From assembly GCA_016186905.1 (NCBI GenBank), contig JACPKS010000020.1, positions 1 to 48,317 of the forward strand: a stretch of DNA of 48,317 nucleotides, given 5' to 3'. The DNA comes from Deltaproteobacteria bacterium (GTDB lineage Bacteria > Bdellovibrionota > UBA1018 > UBA923). Under the pieces are notes generated by a model. It saw only the letters and a list, made by a program, of their open reading frames with translations. It did not search any database and had not been told where the DNA came from. This document shows positions 23,896 through 33,098 of this stretch, in pieces (positions within the stretch are counted from its first letter, which is position 1; every line of letters begins with the position of its first letter). A program made the translations under genes and the position numbers.

Positions 23896-23937
23896 TTTTT
23901 GGCGTCGCGTGTCGCGCGACGCGGGTGAAAGGACAGC

Positions 23938-25296
23938 ATGACTGCAAAATCAATTGATCTGAAAACCAAAATCCCCGGTCCGAAGAGCCAGGCGCTGATG
24001 GAACGCCGGCGCGCCAGCGTCGCGCGCGGCCCGTTTCACATCACGCCGATCTTCGCGGCGCGCGCGCACGGGGCGCTTATTGAAGACGTCGACGGGAACA
24101 GGCTCATCGACTTCGCGGCCGGCATCGGCGTCGTAAACGCCGGTCACACCGCGGAGCCCGTCGTGAAGGCTATTCAAGCGCAAGCAGCGGAGCTCGTCCA
24201 CGGAAGTTTCAACGTCACGCCGTACGAAAGCTACATCCGGCTCTGCGAGAAGCTCAATCGCGCCACGCCGGGCTCGTTCGCGAAAAAAACGTTTCTCGCC
24301 AACAGCGGCGCCGAGGCGGTCGAGAACGCGGTCAAGATCGCGCGCGCGCGCACCAAGCGGCCGGCCGTGATCTGCTTTGAACACGGATTTCACGGACGCA
24401 CGTACATGGCGATGACCCTTACGGCGAAAGAAAAGCCCTATAAGGTGGACTTCGGGCCGTTTAATCCCGAAATTTACCGCGCGCCCTATCCGTACTGTTA
24501 CCGCTGGCCAGGCACCAGCGATCCCGCCAAGGTCTCGCGCGAATGCTTCGCTCAATTCGAGGACGTCATCGCGAAGGCCGGAGCCAGCAACGTCGCCGCC
24601 GTGATCATCGAACCGGTCGCCGGAGAAGGCGGATTCATTCCCGTTCCCAAAGAATTCCTAGCGCACCTGCGCGCGTTTTGCGACAAGAACGGCACCGTGC
24701 TCATCGCGGATGAAATCCAAACCGGATTCGGCCGCACGGGCACTCTCTTCGCCTCGGAACAGCTGGGCCTCGTTCCCGACCTCATCACGATGGCCAAGGG
24801 TCTGGGCGCAGGCATGCCGATCTCGGCGGTCACCGGACGCGCCGAGATCATGGACGCTCCGGTCGAAGGGGGCATCGGCGGCACCTACGGCGGAAACCCC
24901 GTCGCGTGCGCAGCGGCTCTGGCTGTTTTTGAGATGTTCGAAAATGGCGATCTGCTTTTGCGCGCGCGCCGGCTCGGCGAAACGCTTGCAGAGCGCACGC
25001 GCCAATGGGCCGAGAAATTTTCGCGCATCGGCGACGCGCGCGGAATCGGCCCGATGCAGGCGATCGAGTTCGTCAAGCCTTCGGCGGGCCTTCGGCCCGA
25101 CGACCGAACATCGAAGGAGCCGGATGCCGACTCCGCCAAAGCGCTCGTTCGTTTCTGCTGCGAGCGCGGCGTCGTCGTGATGACCTCGGGATCATACGGA
25201 AACGTCGTGCGCTTTCTCATGCCGCTCGTGATCGAACCCGCGCAGCTTGAGGAAGGCCTCGCGGTCGTCGAAGCGGGCTTGAAAGAATTGGGTTAG
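23938..25296 (+). CDS. gabT: Class III aminotransferase, 4-aminobutyrate type
   Basis: A 452-residue PLP enzyme, GabT-like. Visible: DVDGNRLIDFAAGIGVVNAG near the start, FLANSGAEAVENAVKIAR (phosphate-binding), FEHGFHGRTYMAMTLTAK, the aspartate in VLIADEIQTGFGRTG, and the PLP lysine in MAKGLGAGMP followed by GGTYGGNPVACAAAL. It would transfer the amino group of GABA or a similar omega-amino acid to 2-oxoglutarate, giving succinate semialdehyde. AAAGGA precedes the ATG. It lies between two ALDH genes, which fits amine to GABA to succinate catabolism. Other omega-amino substrates are possible. Confidence 0.85.
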   Translation: MTAKSIDLKTKIPGPKSQALMERRRASVARGPFHITPIFAARAHGALIEDVDGNRLIDFAAGIGVVNAGHTAEPVVKAIQAQAAELVHGSFNVTPYESYIRLCEKLNRATPGSFAKKTFLANSGAEAVENAVKIARARTKRPAVICFEHGFHGRTYMAMTLTAKEKPYKVDFGPFNPEIYRAPYPYCYRWPGTSDPAKVSRECFAQFEDVIAKAGASNVAAVIIEPVAGEGGFIPVPKEFLAHLRAFCDKNGTVLIADEIQTGFGRTGTLFASEQLGLVPDLITMAKGLGAGMPISAVTGRAEIMDAPVEGGIGGTYGGNPVACAAALAVFEMFENGDLLLRARRLGETLAERTRQWAEKFSRIGDARGIGPMQAIEFVKPSAGLRPDDRTSKEPDADSAKALVRFCCERGVVVMTSGSYGNVVRFLMPLVIEPAQLEEGLAVVEAGLKELG

Positions 25297-25309
25297 CAAG
25301 GAGAAGCCA

Positions 25310-26767
25310 ATGACCGTTTTAAAACACCGGCTCTGGATCGCGGGCTCCTGGATGGATTCCCCGGATACGCGCGAGGTTTTCTCGCCTTTCGACGGCGGAA
25401 CAGTGGCGGAAACGGCGCAGGCCTCTTCCGAGCGGATGGAGCAGGCGCTTGCCGCGACCGCCGAAGCATTCCGCGTATACCGCAAAATCAGCGCGTACAC
25501 GCGAAGCCGGCTCCTCGCCGGAATCGCGCAGCAGGTCGCCGCGAGACGCAAAGACTTCGTCGAACGCATCGTCGCGGAGGCCGGAAAGCCTGCGTCACTG
25601 GCGGATACCGAGGTCAGCCGAGCGGTCAACACGTTCGCGCTGGGGGCCGAAGAGACCAAGCGGCTGGGCGGCGAACTGATTCCCGTCGATCTCGATGCCG
25701 CGGGACGCGCGTACGGACCGGCTTTTTCGCGATGGGTTCCTCGCGGTCCGGTGCTCGCCATCGCGCCGTTTAATTTTCCGCTCAATCTCATCGCCCACAA
25801 AGTTTCTCCCGCGCTTGCGGCGGGAGCGACGGTGGTCATAAAACCGCCGCCGCAGGCGCCGGGCGCCGCTGGCCTGCTCGCCGAAATTTTCGAAAAAACG
25901 GCGCGCGAAGTCTCGGATGCGCGCGACGCCATACCACTCGCCGCGCTTCAAGTCGTGAGCGCGGACAACGAAATCATCGCTAAAGCGCTCGCTGACCCGC
26001 GCATCCAGACCTTAAGCTTCACCGGAAGCGACAAAGTGGGCTGGATGCTTCAGCAAAAAGCCGTCGGAAAAAAAATCTGCCTCGAGCTCGGAGGAAACGC
26101 CGCCGTCATCGTCCACCGCGACGCCGACCTCGCCCGCGCGGCCGCGCGCTGCGCGTTCGGAGGCTACGCCTACGCGGGCCAGATCTGCATCTCGGTCCAG
26201 CGCGTGTTCGTCCACGACGACGTCGCGAAACAGTTCGAAAAACTTTTTCTGGATGAGATCGGAAAGCTCAAGGTGGGCGATCCGTCCCAGACCGGCGTCA
26301 CGGTCGGCCCTCTCATCGACTCCGCCGCCGCCGATCGCGTGCAGGCATGGGCCGAGGAAGCCAAGCGCGACGGCGCGCGCGCCATCCTGCCCGGTGAGCG
26401 CAACGGGAACGTCATCACGCCGATGGTGATCGCGGGCGCCAAGCCCCAGCACAAGATCAGCAGCGAGGAGGTCTTCGGCCCGGTCGTCACACTTGACCGT
26501 TATCGCGACTTCGACGATGCGCTCAACGCCGTGAACCGCTCGCGCTTCGGGCTTCAGGCCGGGGTTTTCGCCGAGAGCGCCGAGGCCATCCGGCGCGCGG
26601 GCGACGAGCTCGACGTGGGCGGCGTGATCGTCAACGAAGTTCCCACCTATCGCGCCGACAACATGCCCTACGGCGGGATGAAAGACTCGGGCCTCGGCCG
26701 CGAGGGGGTGCGCTATGCGATGGAAGACTTCTGCGAACGCAAAACTCTCGTTGCTTGGCGCGGCTAG
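25310..26767 (+). CDS. Aldehyde dehydrogenase, 3 of 3 (lactaldehyde/GAPN-like group)
   Basis: A 485-residue ALDH from a different branch than the other two. It has IAPFNFPLNLIAHKVSPALA, the Glu in CLELGGNAAVIV, the nucleophile in YAGQICISVQRVFVH, EEVFGPVVTLDRY, and the C-terminal VNEVPTYRADNMPYGGMKDS then GLGREGVRYAMED. The last block is typical of the lactaldehyde / non-phosphorylating glyceraldehyde-3-phosphate dehydrogenase-like group. In this operon it is the candidate for oxidising succinate semialdehyde from the aminotransferase, although its subgroup does not prove that. AAGGAG precedes the ATG. It is convergent with the cytochrome gene. Confidence 0.85.
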   Translation: MTVLKHRLWIAGSWMDSPDTREVFSPFDGGTVAETAQASSERMEQALAATAEAFRVYRKISAYTRSRLLAGIAQQVAARRKDFVERIVAEAGKPASLADTEVSRAVNTFALGAEETKRLGGELIPVDLDAAGRAYGPAFSRWVPRGPVLAIAPFNFPLNLIAHKVSPALAAGATVVIKPPPQAPGAAGLLAEIFEKTAREVSDARDAIPLAALQVVSADNEIIAKALADPRIQTLSFTGSDKVGWMLQQKAVGKKICLELGGNAAVIVHRDADLARAAARCAFGGYAYAGQICISVQRVFVHDDVAKQFEKLFLDEIGKLKVGDPSQTGVTVGPLIDSAAADRVQAWAEEAKRDGARAILPGERNGNVITPMVIAGAKPQHKISSEEVFGPVVTLDRYRDFDDALNAVNRSRFGLQAGVFAESAEAIRRAGDELDVGGVIVNEVPTYRADNMPYGGMKDSGLGREGVRYAMEDFCERKTLVAWRG

Positions 26768-26775
26768 CTTACCGG

Positions 26776-28131
26776 TCAATCCCGCTCGTAAGTCTTCGAT
26801 TCGTGGCAGGAGCGCAGGCACTGCCCGCCCTTGGGGCTTGGAATGTACGTGAGGTTGATGTTGGAATTTCCCATCTTCCACGATGACCTGATGTTGTGCG
26901 CTTGCGGGGCCCCGTGCGGATCGTGGCAGACGACACAGTTGCGGCCCATCTCCTTGTTGACATTGCCGGCCGCATCCACGACGTGAAACCAGTGCAGGTT
27001 CTTGCTCCGGTTCCTGAAATTCGTGTCGCCGGCCGAGCCCGTCGCGTTGAGCATCGAGACGTCGTGACAGCCGAAGCAGAGCGCGTACGTATTCGGCTCC
27101 TCCACATAACGGTTGTAGCTCGGCACCGGAAACGCGTCGAGCAGCAGCCGGTCAAACGCCGCTGCGTGCGGGCTGTGACATGCCGAGATGCAGGTTTTCC
27201 CCGCCGCGGGATCATGAACGTATGCATCCTCGACTTTCTTCTTGATACTCGGAATCGTGCGCGGACTGGAGCCCGACGTCTGGATCTCCTTGTCGTGGCA
27301 AGAGAGGCAGAGCTCTCGCCGTTGCTTCCTTAACAACGGCTTATGCTCGGCGCTGTGAGGATTATGGCAGTTTGCGCAGCTCGTCTGGTCATTGATAATT
27401 CCATGGACCGATTTGCCCTCGTGCTTGGCGCCGTCATGACAACTCAGGCAGAGCTGCTTCACGGGCTGGATCAGGAAGTTCCGGTTCTCCGACCCGTGCG
27501 GGTCATGGCAGCGCAGGCAGGACTTCTCCGTGCCGAGTGCGGCATGCTTCTCGGGCTTTGAATCCTTGCGGAAGTGGCAGCGGTAGCACGACTCGGGGGT
27601 CGAAGCCGTGCTCACGGCCTTGCGATCGGTTCCACTGAGGTGCGCGGGTTGCGCCACGTGGCAGGCCCCGCAGATACCGGCTGTGAACGGATAGTGGGAA
27701 TATGTTTTCCCGGCGGCCATCCCGCCGTGACAGGACGCGCATTCGTTGTTGCGAACCGGCCTTGCTGGCGGAGCCGTCCCCGTTTCGTGGCCTGGATCCG
27801 TCGAGGGTTTTTCGTCGTGGCAACGCATGCCGCAAGAAACCGACTGGCTCAACGCGCGCGCCTTCGCGCGGCTGTCGTGGCAGCCGCCACAGCTGCGCGT
27901 GGCCTTGTCAGCACTTGCCACGCTTGCCGCGCTCGTGTTGCTGTAACTCTCGACGTGCCTTGCGTACCAGTCCTCGGGGTGCGGGTACAAAAAACCCGAT
28001 TTTGCTGTCGAGGCCACGTCACCCTGGCGATTCTTGCTGCAGCTGGATAAACCGACTGAAAGCACCGCGATACATGCCACGAGCACGATCGCGGCTCGGC
28101 TTCGGCAGTCATTCAACAGGCGATTCACCAT
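26776..28131 (-). CDS. Multihaem c-type cytochrome lipoprotein, 13 haem motifs
   Basis: A 451-residue exported cytochrome. The N-terminus has a hydrophobic segment ending VGLSSCSKN, a plausible lipobox. I count ten CxxCH motifs (CGGCH, CASCH, CGACH, CYRCH, CLRCH, CLSCH, CANCH, CLSCH, CFGCH, CVVCH). Three more have the longer CX3CH spacing (CGMRCH, CISACH, CLRSCH). Many are followed by DPHG or NPHS, as in doubled-CxxCH proteins. It would carry electrons across the periplasm or to the surface. It is the last gene of the minus-strand PFOR-ferredoxin cluster. Its C-terminal module is shared with the cytochrome at 47597. Confidence 0.88.
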   Translation of the reverse strand: MVNRLLNDCRSRAAIVLVACIAVLSVGLSSCSKNRQGDVASTAKSGFLYPHPEDWYARHVESYSNTSAASVASADKATRSCGGCHDSRAKARALSQSVSCGMRCHDEKPSTDPGHETGTAPPARPVRNNECASCHGGMAAGKTYSHYPFTAGICGACHVAQPAHLSGTDRKAVSTASTPESCYRCHFRKDSKPEKHAALGTEKSCLRCHDPHGSENRNFLIQPVKQLCLSCHDGAKHEGKSVHGIINDQTSCANCHNPHSAEHKPLLRKQRRELCLSCHDKEIQTSGSSPRTIPSIKKKVEDAYVHDPAAGKTCISACHSPHAAAFDRLLLDAFPVPSYNRYVEEPNTYALCFGCHDVSMLNATGSAGDTNFRNRSKNLHWFHVVDAAGNVNKEMGRNCVVCHDPHGAPQAHNIRSSWKMGNSNINLTYIPSPKGGQCLRSCHESKTYERD

Positions 28132-28254
28132 TTAACCCGCACTCCCTCAATACATTCATTCGGAATTTTCCGCGTGAAGCATACCGGTGCGGGCGGCAGA
28201 AATTACCGATCGTTCGTGCTTTTCTCGGGAGCGGTAACTGAGCGGGCCCTCGCC

Positions 28255-28554
28255 TCAATGACTCTCTTTGTCTCCAGGATAGGTGTTGGCGTTGATCTCA
28301 TCGATGTTCTTCACGCCATCGCCATCCGAATCGAGTGCTTCAATCGCCGCGAAGTCGTGCTTGGCCTTCTCGAAGTCGTAGCCAAAGTAGTTCCGCGACG
28401 GCATCTCATCGTGACAGAGCGCGCACTTCGCGATCTTGGTCGCCTTGGAATACTCTTCCTTGAACTCCATGAGGTACTTCGATTTAGCGGAAGCGGAAAC
28501 CGTGATCACCAGAAACGACAGAGCGATGCACAGGGGAACAATACGGATACGCAT
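28255..28554 (-). CDS. Small monohaem cytochrome c with EF-hand-like motif
   Basis: A 99-residue exported protein. A signal peptide (IVPLCIALSFLVITVSASA) is followed by one haem site, KCALCHDE, and a C-terminal calcium-type loop, DSDGDGVKNIDEINA, of the sort found in periplasmic haem proteins. It would act as a small electron carrier in the periplasm. It lies between the ferredoxin gene and the 13-haem cytochrome gene on the same strand, which suggests that it works with the large cytochrome. Confidence 0.8.
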   Translation of the reverse strand: MRIRIVPLCIALSFLVITVSASAKSKYLMEFKEEYSKATKIAKCALCHDEMPSRNYFGYDFEKAKHDFAAIEALDSDGDGVKNIDEINANTYPGDKESH

Positions 28555-28715
28555 TTTCTGACCTCCTTAAATATGAAATTAAGTCGGCCAACCGGTACCA
28601 CGCACGCAGGGTCGGAACAAGAAAAACAAGCTCAAGCATCGAACGAAAAGCCATCAATCCCGCGTGGTTGACGCGCTTTTTGTGACTTTTTTTCCCGTCG
28701 CTTGCGCAAATTGTC

Positions 28716-29006
28716 TCAGTGACTCCTGAAGTGCGACGGAAACGTTCCGGGAATGGTCTTTTCAGGGTGCAGCTTCTGAACTTTCTTGAGCAGCTGCTCT
28801 TCGGTCTCGACCATCGCGGGATCCGTCACGCACACATCGATCGGGCAGACCGCCGCGCACTGTGGGGTGTCGTGAAAGGCGACGCACTCGGTGCAAAGGT
28901 CCGCGTTGATCACGTAGACGTCAGCACCCATGCTGATGGCCGTATTCGGACATTCCGGCTCACATGCCCCGCAGTTATTGCAATCAGAAAGAATTTTATA
29001 GGCCAT
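28716..29006 (-). CDS. 2[4Fe-4S] ferredoxin, Allochromatium (Alvin) type
   Basis: A 96-residue cytoplasmic ferredoxin. The first cluster motif is [12 protein letters not shown]. The second is [18 protein letters not shown], with the extra residues between the second and third cysteines that mark the Alvin/YfhL-type group. These have very low potentials. The ATG at 29006 has AAGGAG eight bases before it, and the longer frame upstream lacks this. The gene follows the PFOR genes on the same strand, so the natural job is to accept electrons from pyruvate oxidation. Confidence 0.88.
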   Translation of the reverse strand: MAYKILSDCNNCGACEPECPNTAISMGADVYVINADLCTECVAFHDTPQCAAVCPIDVCVTDPAMVETEEQLLKKVQKLHPEKTIPGTFPSHFRSH

Positions 29007-29076
29007 CGTTCGCGCTCCTTTCGTGCTTCTTGCTTCTAAAACACATTTTATATCACTGACTCCAAACCACAATCTC

Positions 29077-30675
29077 TTACTTGAGCCCTGCCAGTTCCCG
29101 CAGAACCTGCCAATTCATGGCCCGATCTTCCTGCGCGACAAGCAACGCGGGGCCGGGTTTGCCTTCCTTGTCGAAATGCTGGGCAAAACGCCCCTCGCCG
29201 CGCGCGAATTTGATGAAATCATGGATCTCGCCGATCTTCGGATCCTGGTGCCAGTCCTGGTTCAGCGAAGGGTTGCCTCTCAGGTCGAGCCGCTCGTGAA
29301 TGGCCTTTCCTTTTCTGGGGTCGTAAACAAAGAGCGGAAACGCGCGGCTGACAACCGCCTCCTTAGCCCTTTCAAACGACAGGTCGTCGGCGATGCCATG
29401 CTCGGGAAGGCAAGGAGAGTACGCGATGACCATGGAGGGGCCGGGGTAGTCGACCGCGTCCAGCACGGCTCTGAGAAAATGATTGTAATAGGCGGGCGAG
29501 ACCTGGGCCACGAAGACTTCAGGGTGCATGAGCGCGATCAGCCCCAGCTCCTTGCGCCGCTCCACCTTGCCTCGCGCCACTTTCCCGTGCGCGCTCATCT
29601 TCGCGCTCTGGCCCGTGAAGGTCGAGCTGGAGGCTTGCCCGCCCGTATTGGAGTATACCTGGGTATCCATGACCAGGATGTTGATGTCTTCTCCAGAAAC
29701 CAGCGCGCGCGAAGCCGCCTGAAAGCCGATATCGCTCATCGCGCCGTCGCCGCCCACCGCCCAGATCTTCGTCGCTTTCTTGCCTTCCTGGTTCAGCCTC
29801 ATGCGCGCGCCAAGCGCGACGGCGGGAGCGTTCTCGAAAAGAGAGTTCGTCCACGGAACGCTGAAGATATTGAACGGATACGTCGAGCTGAACACCGAGT
29901 TGCAACCGGTGGCGGCGACGATGACGATGTCCCTTCCGTATTTGGCGGCGGTGGCGGTAAGCGCCATCTTGAGCGCCGTGATCTCTCCGCAGCCCATGCA
30001 GGATCCGGCGCCGCCTTTGTAGATCCAGCCCTTTTCGCCGAGGAAAAGATCCGTGTAAAGCCGCTCGTTGATGTACGCCTGCGGCGTCTGCGGCAAAGTC
30101 TTTTCGGCGAACTCCATTGTCTTGCGCGCGATTTCCATTTCCGCGTCGCTCTTGGCCATCATCGTGAGCGCGCCATGCTCCGCGCAGACGTTGGCGCACT
30201 CGCCGCAGCCTTTGCACTGATCGGGATCGATCCAGAGAGAAAACAACGCCGGCGTCTGGCCCTTCTTTTCGAACACGTTCCAGAATTTCGCGGTTTTGAC
30301 GAACCGCTGGCCGATCGCCCTCTTTAGCGCGGCGTCTTCAACGCGGTTCAAGGCCGCATCCCGGTCTTTCTCGGGATTGGCGCGGGCATAGATCGCGGCA
30401 TCCGGGCACTGGATGACGCATTCCATGCACGCCACGCATTTTTCGGCGATGAATCGCGGAAACTGGGAAGCCACGGATGCAAAACTGCGGCGCGTGGCCG
30501 TCATGGGCGGGATGAGCGAGCGCGCCACTCTCTCGTCAGCCGGGGCCTCGTGATCGCCCTTGCCCTGAAGATACGGGGTCAGCACCTCCGACTCGAACCC
30601 GCGCAAATCGCGCGACTTCGCGTCGACCTCGGCGCTGCTCGCGGGATCTTCTTTCGGATTTTTTTTGGATTTCAC
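29077..30675 (-). CDS. Pyruvate:ferredoxin oxidoreductase, ferredoxin plus TPP-binding (delta-beta) half
   Basis: A 532-residue C-terminal half of a NifJ-type PFOR. Residues 75-185 carry two 4Fe-4S motifs ([12 protein letters not shown] and [12 protein letters not shown]). The TPP domain follows: [25 protein letters not shown], and the TPP/Mg site [14 protein letters not shown] running to [13 protein letters not shown]. It couples oxidative decarboxylation of pyruvate to ferredoxin reduction in the cytoplasm. The start overlaps the end of the alpha-gamma gene (ATGA, 30672-30675). Together the two chains are about as long as a single-chain NifJ. Confidence 0.9.
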   Translation of the reverse strand: MKSKKNPKEDPASSAEVDAKSRDLRGFESEVLTPYLQGKGDHEAPADERVARSLIPPMTATRRSFASVASQFPRFIAEKCVACMECVIQCPDAAIYARANPEKDRDAALNRVEDAALKRAIGQRFVKTAKFWNVFEKKGQTPALFSLWIDPDQCKGCGECANVCAEHGALTMMAKSDAEMEIARKTMEFAEKTLPQTPQAYINERLYTDLFLGEKGWIYKGGAGSCMGCGEITALKMALTATAAKYGRDIVIVAATGCNSVFSSTYPFNIFSVPWTNSLFENAPAVALGARMRLNQEGKKATKIWAVGGDGAMSDIGFQAASRALVSGEDINILVMDTQVYSNTGGQASSSTFTGQSAKMSAHGKVARGKVERRKELGLIALMHPEVFVAQVSPAYYNHFLRAVLDAVDYPGPSMVIAYSPCLPEHGIADDLSFERAKEAVVSRAFPLFVYDPRKGKAIHERLDLRGNPSLNQDWHQDPKIGEIHDFIKFARGEGRFAQHFDKEGKPGPALLVAQEDRAMNWQVLRELAGLK

Positions 30676-32627
30676 GTCATGATCCCTCTTGGCACTTCGT
30701 CCAATTCCTCAAAACCTCTTTTCACGCAGACGAGGTTGTCGCGCACCACGTTTTCACCCCTCCGCCCGAAGTACTTGTGGATCACCTTCTCGACACCGCT
30801 CATCAGGCGCTCGGCGCTCATTTTTCTGGCCGCCGCGAACGGCGTGACCTTCAGGAAGGCGCCCAGCTGAACGATCCCCTGCATTCGCTGCTGCATGCCG
30901 GGAAGCGAGGCCACCTCGCGCGCGATGGCCGCGGCGTCGAGGTTGAACAGCCTCAGATTTCTCTCCAGGATGGCTTTCCTCGCGGATGCCGGGAGCCCCT
31001 TCCAGATCGTTTCGTGCGATGTCCGTTTGCCCTGGAGAATCAGCGTTCCGCCCGGCTTCAAGCCCTCCAGGGGGTCGCACTGGCGAAAGGCGTTGGCATC
31101 GTTGATCACGACGAGATCCACGGTGCGCAGCTCCTGCTGGCATCGGATGGGGTTGCGTCCGATGGTGCAGTAATAGGTGGTGGGGAGCCCCTTCTTTTCG
31201 GCCCCGTACTTCGGAAAGGCCTGCACCTGCAGCTCAAAAAGCTCGGCGCAGATCGACGCGATGATCTTGTTGGTGGTGACCGAGCCATAGCCGCCGATGG
31301 AATACCCGCAAACCGAAAATGAATCCGCCTCCGCGACGTCGGGCTCCGGCCCATCCCACGCCAGGCTGTCCGCGTGCCGTATCCCGACGCAGTACCGCAA
31401 CTTTGCGTTCGCGCCGGCCTTCATGTTTTCCACGATCGCGAGAAAATCGCCGACCCTGACGTCGCGCCCGCCCAAGCCGCCGGCTCCCTGCTGCACGAGC
31501 GGCATTCGCGCCGTCTCAGGCGGCGCAGCTCCGTTCGCAAGCGCATCGAATAACGCCGCCTTGAGGTCGCGCGCGAGCGGATTGCTTGGCGCGCCGGCCT
31601 CATCCAGCCGTTCGAGCACGGAAACCACCTTCGTGTTTTTCAACAACGCCGCAAGTTCGGCGCTTGGAAATGGGCGGTAAGACAAGACGGAAACCAAGCC
31701 AACCTTCTCGCCCCGGTTTTTTCTGAGCCAGTCCACGGTGGCCTTCGCGGTTTCCATGAAGGAGCCCATGCCGACGATGGCGTATTCCGCGTCTTCCATG
31801 CGGTAAGCGTCGACAAGCCCGTAGCTTCGCCCGGTGAGGCGGGCATACTCCGCCATGTTGCGCTCGAGGTTGCCCTGAATCCGGTCGTAAAAAGCGCGCT
31901 GCGCGATCTTGCCCTTCATGTAAGCATCCTGGTTTTGCACGGTTCCGCTCATCACGGGATTGAGCGGATCCAGGAAATTATGCAATGTTTTGGGCGAAGC
32001 CAGATAGGCCCGGATCAAATCGACCTCGGGCAAGGCGAGCGTTTGCAGTGTGTGCGTGGTGAAAAAGCCGTCCTGGATGTTCAGGAAGGGGGTGAAGGAA
32101 TCCTCCGCCGTGCGGCGCGCGATCAGGCTGAAGTCAGCCGCTTCCTGCGCGTTACGGGCGAACAACATTCCCCAGCCGCAGTCGGCAACACCCATGACGT
32201 CGTCGTGGCCGGCATGCACGTTCAACGCATGCACGGTCAGCGCGCGCGCGCCGACGTGGAACACGACGGGAAGGCGCTTGCCTGCGATCGTGTACAGAAC
32301 TTCCTTCATCAGGATGAGGCCCTGCCCGGCGGTGAAATTCGTCACCCTGCCTCCGGCCAGCGCGAAACCCTCGCACACGCTCGCGGCGGAATGTTCGCTT
32401 TCGGGTTCAAAGAAAACCAGAGGCTCGCCCCAGGCGTTCCTCACGCCATCGGCCACCGACTGCTGAAAGCCGACCCCCATGTTGGTTGACGGCGTGATGG
32501 GATACGCGGCCGCTCCGCTGCTGATCTGCGTTTCCATCCAGACAACGGCACCCGAGCCATCCAGGGTCGTCGTCATTCCGGGAAAAGGTGCGCTCTGAGC
32601 CGTTCCCTGCTCGCCTGTCACGGGCAT
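30672..32627 (-). CDS. Pyruvate:ferredoxin oxidoreductase, alpha-gamma half
   Basis: A 651-residue N-terminal half of a NifJ-type PFOR. Domain I shows GAAAYPITPSTNMGVGFQQS and FEPESEHSAASVCEGFALAG with FTAGQGLILMKEVLY. Domain II is near SVLERLDEAGAP. The gamma domain shows GYSIGGYGSVTTNKIIAS then FPKYGAEKKGLPTTYYCTIG. The protein ends just where the ferredoxin domain of NifJ would begin, and that domain opens the next gene. GGAGG precedes the start. A 13-base gap separates it from the CBS gene upstream, so all are likely one transcript. Confidence 0.9.
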   Translation of the reverse strand: MPVTGEQGTAQSAPFPGMTTTLDGSGAVVWMETQISSGAAAYPITPSTNMGVGFQQSVADGVRNAWGEPLVFFEPESEHSAASVCEGFALAGGRVTNFTAGQGLILMKEVLYTIAGKRLPVVFHVGARALTVHALNVHAGHDDVMGVADCGWGMLFARNAQEAADFSLIARRTAEDSFTPFLNIQDGFFTTHTLQTLALPEVDLIRAYLASPKTLHNFLDPLNPVMSGTVQNQDAYMKGKIAQRAFYDRIQGNLERNMAEYARLTGRSYGLVDAYRMEDAEYAIVGMGSFMETAKATVDWLRKNRGEKVGLVSVLSYRPFPSAELAALLKNTKVVSVLERLDEAGAPSNPLARDLKAALFDALANGAAPPETARMPLVQQGAGGLGGRDVRVGDFLAIVENMKAGANAKLRYCVGIRHADSLAWDGPEPDVAEADSFSVCGYSIGGYGSVTTNKIIASICAELFELQVQAFPKYGAEKKGLPTTYYCTIGRNPIRCQQELRTVDLVVINDANAFRQCDPLEGLKPGGTLILQGKRTSHETIWKGLPASARKAILERNLRLFNLDAAAIAREVASLPGMQQRMQGIVQLGAFLKVTPFAAARKMSAERLMSGVEKVIHKYFGRRGENVVRDNLVCVKRGFEELDEVPRGIMT

Positions 32628-32640
32628 TCCTCCATCCTAA

Positions 32641-33030
32641 TCAAAGTCCCGCGAGGAATCTCAAGACATCGCGTATGGAGAGGATGCCCACCAGTTTTCG
32701 CCCGTCCACGACGGGAATGTGCCGAAAGTTGCCTTCCACCATGATGGCCGGGAGATCGTCGACATCGTCAGTATTCTGGATGCAGACGAACTTCGGAGTC
32801 ATCACTTTCGATACCGGTGTTTTGGCCGGATCAAGGTCATGGGCGACAACGCGTTTAAGTAAGTCGCGCTCAGTGAAGATACCGACCGGATCTTGAATCG
32901 GGCTCATCACGATCACGGCTCCGATGTTGTTCTGAGCCATGAGGTGCACGGCGTCTGAAACAGGCGTCTGTTCCTCGACCGTGAAGATGTCTGAAATCAT
33001 GATGTCGGCTACGGTTTTCTTATCGGGCAT
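32641..33030 (-). CDS. CBS-pair domain protein
   Basis: A 129-residue protein made up of a single CBS pair. The first CBS ends NIGAVIVMSPIQDPVGIFTE, then RDLLKRVV. The second ends GNFRHIPVVDGRKLVGILSI, then RDVLRFL. Such proteins bind AMP or ATP and tune partner enzymes. It is 13 bases upstream of the PFOR alpha-gamma gene and co-oriented, so it may adjust that enzyme to energy charge; this is inferred from context. GGAGGAG precedes the ATG. Confidence 0.85.
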   Translation of the reverse strand: MPDKKTVADIMISDIFTVEEQTPVSDAVHLMAQNNIGAVIVMSPIQDPVGIFTERDLLKRVVAHDLDPAKTPVSKVMTPKFVCIQNTDDVDDLPAIMVEGNFRHIPVVDGRKLVGILSIRDVLRFLAGL

Positions 33031-33098
33031 GGGCTCCTCCGTTGCGTGGGGCTCACTTTACGCTCAAATCATGGGGCCGTCCACTTCCGCAGGGACCG

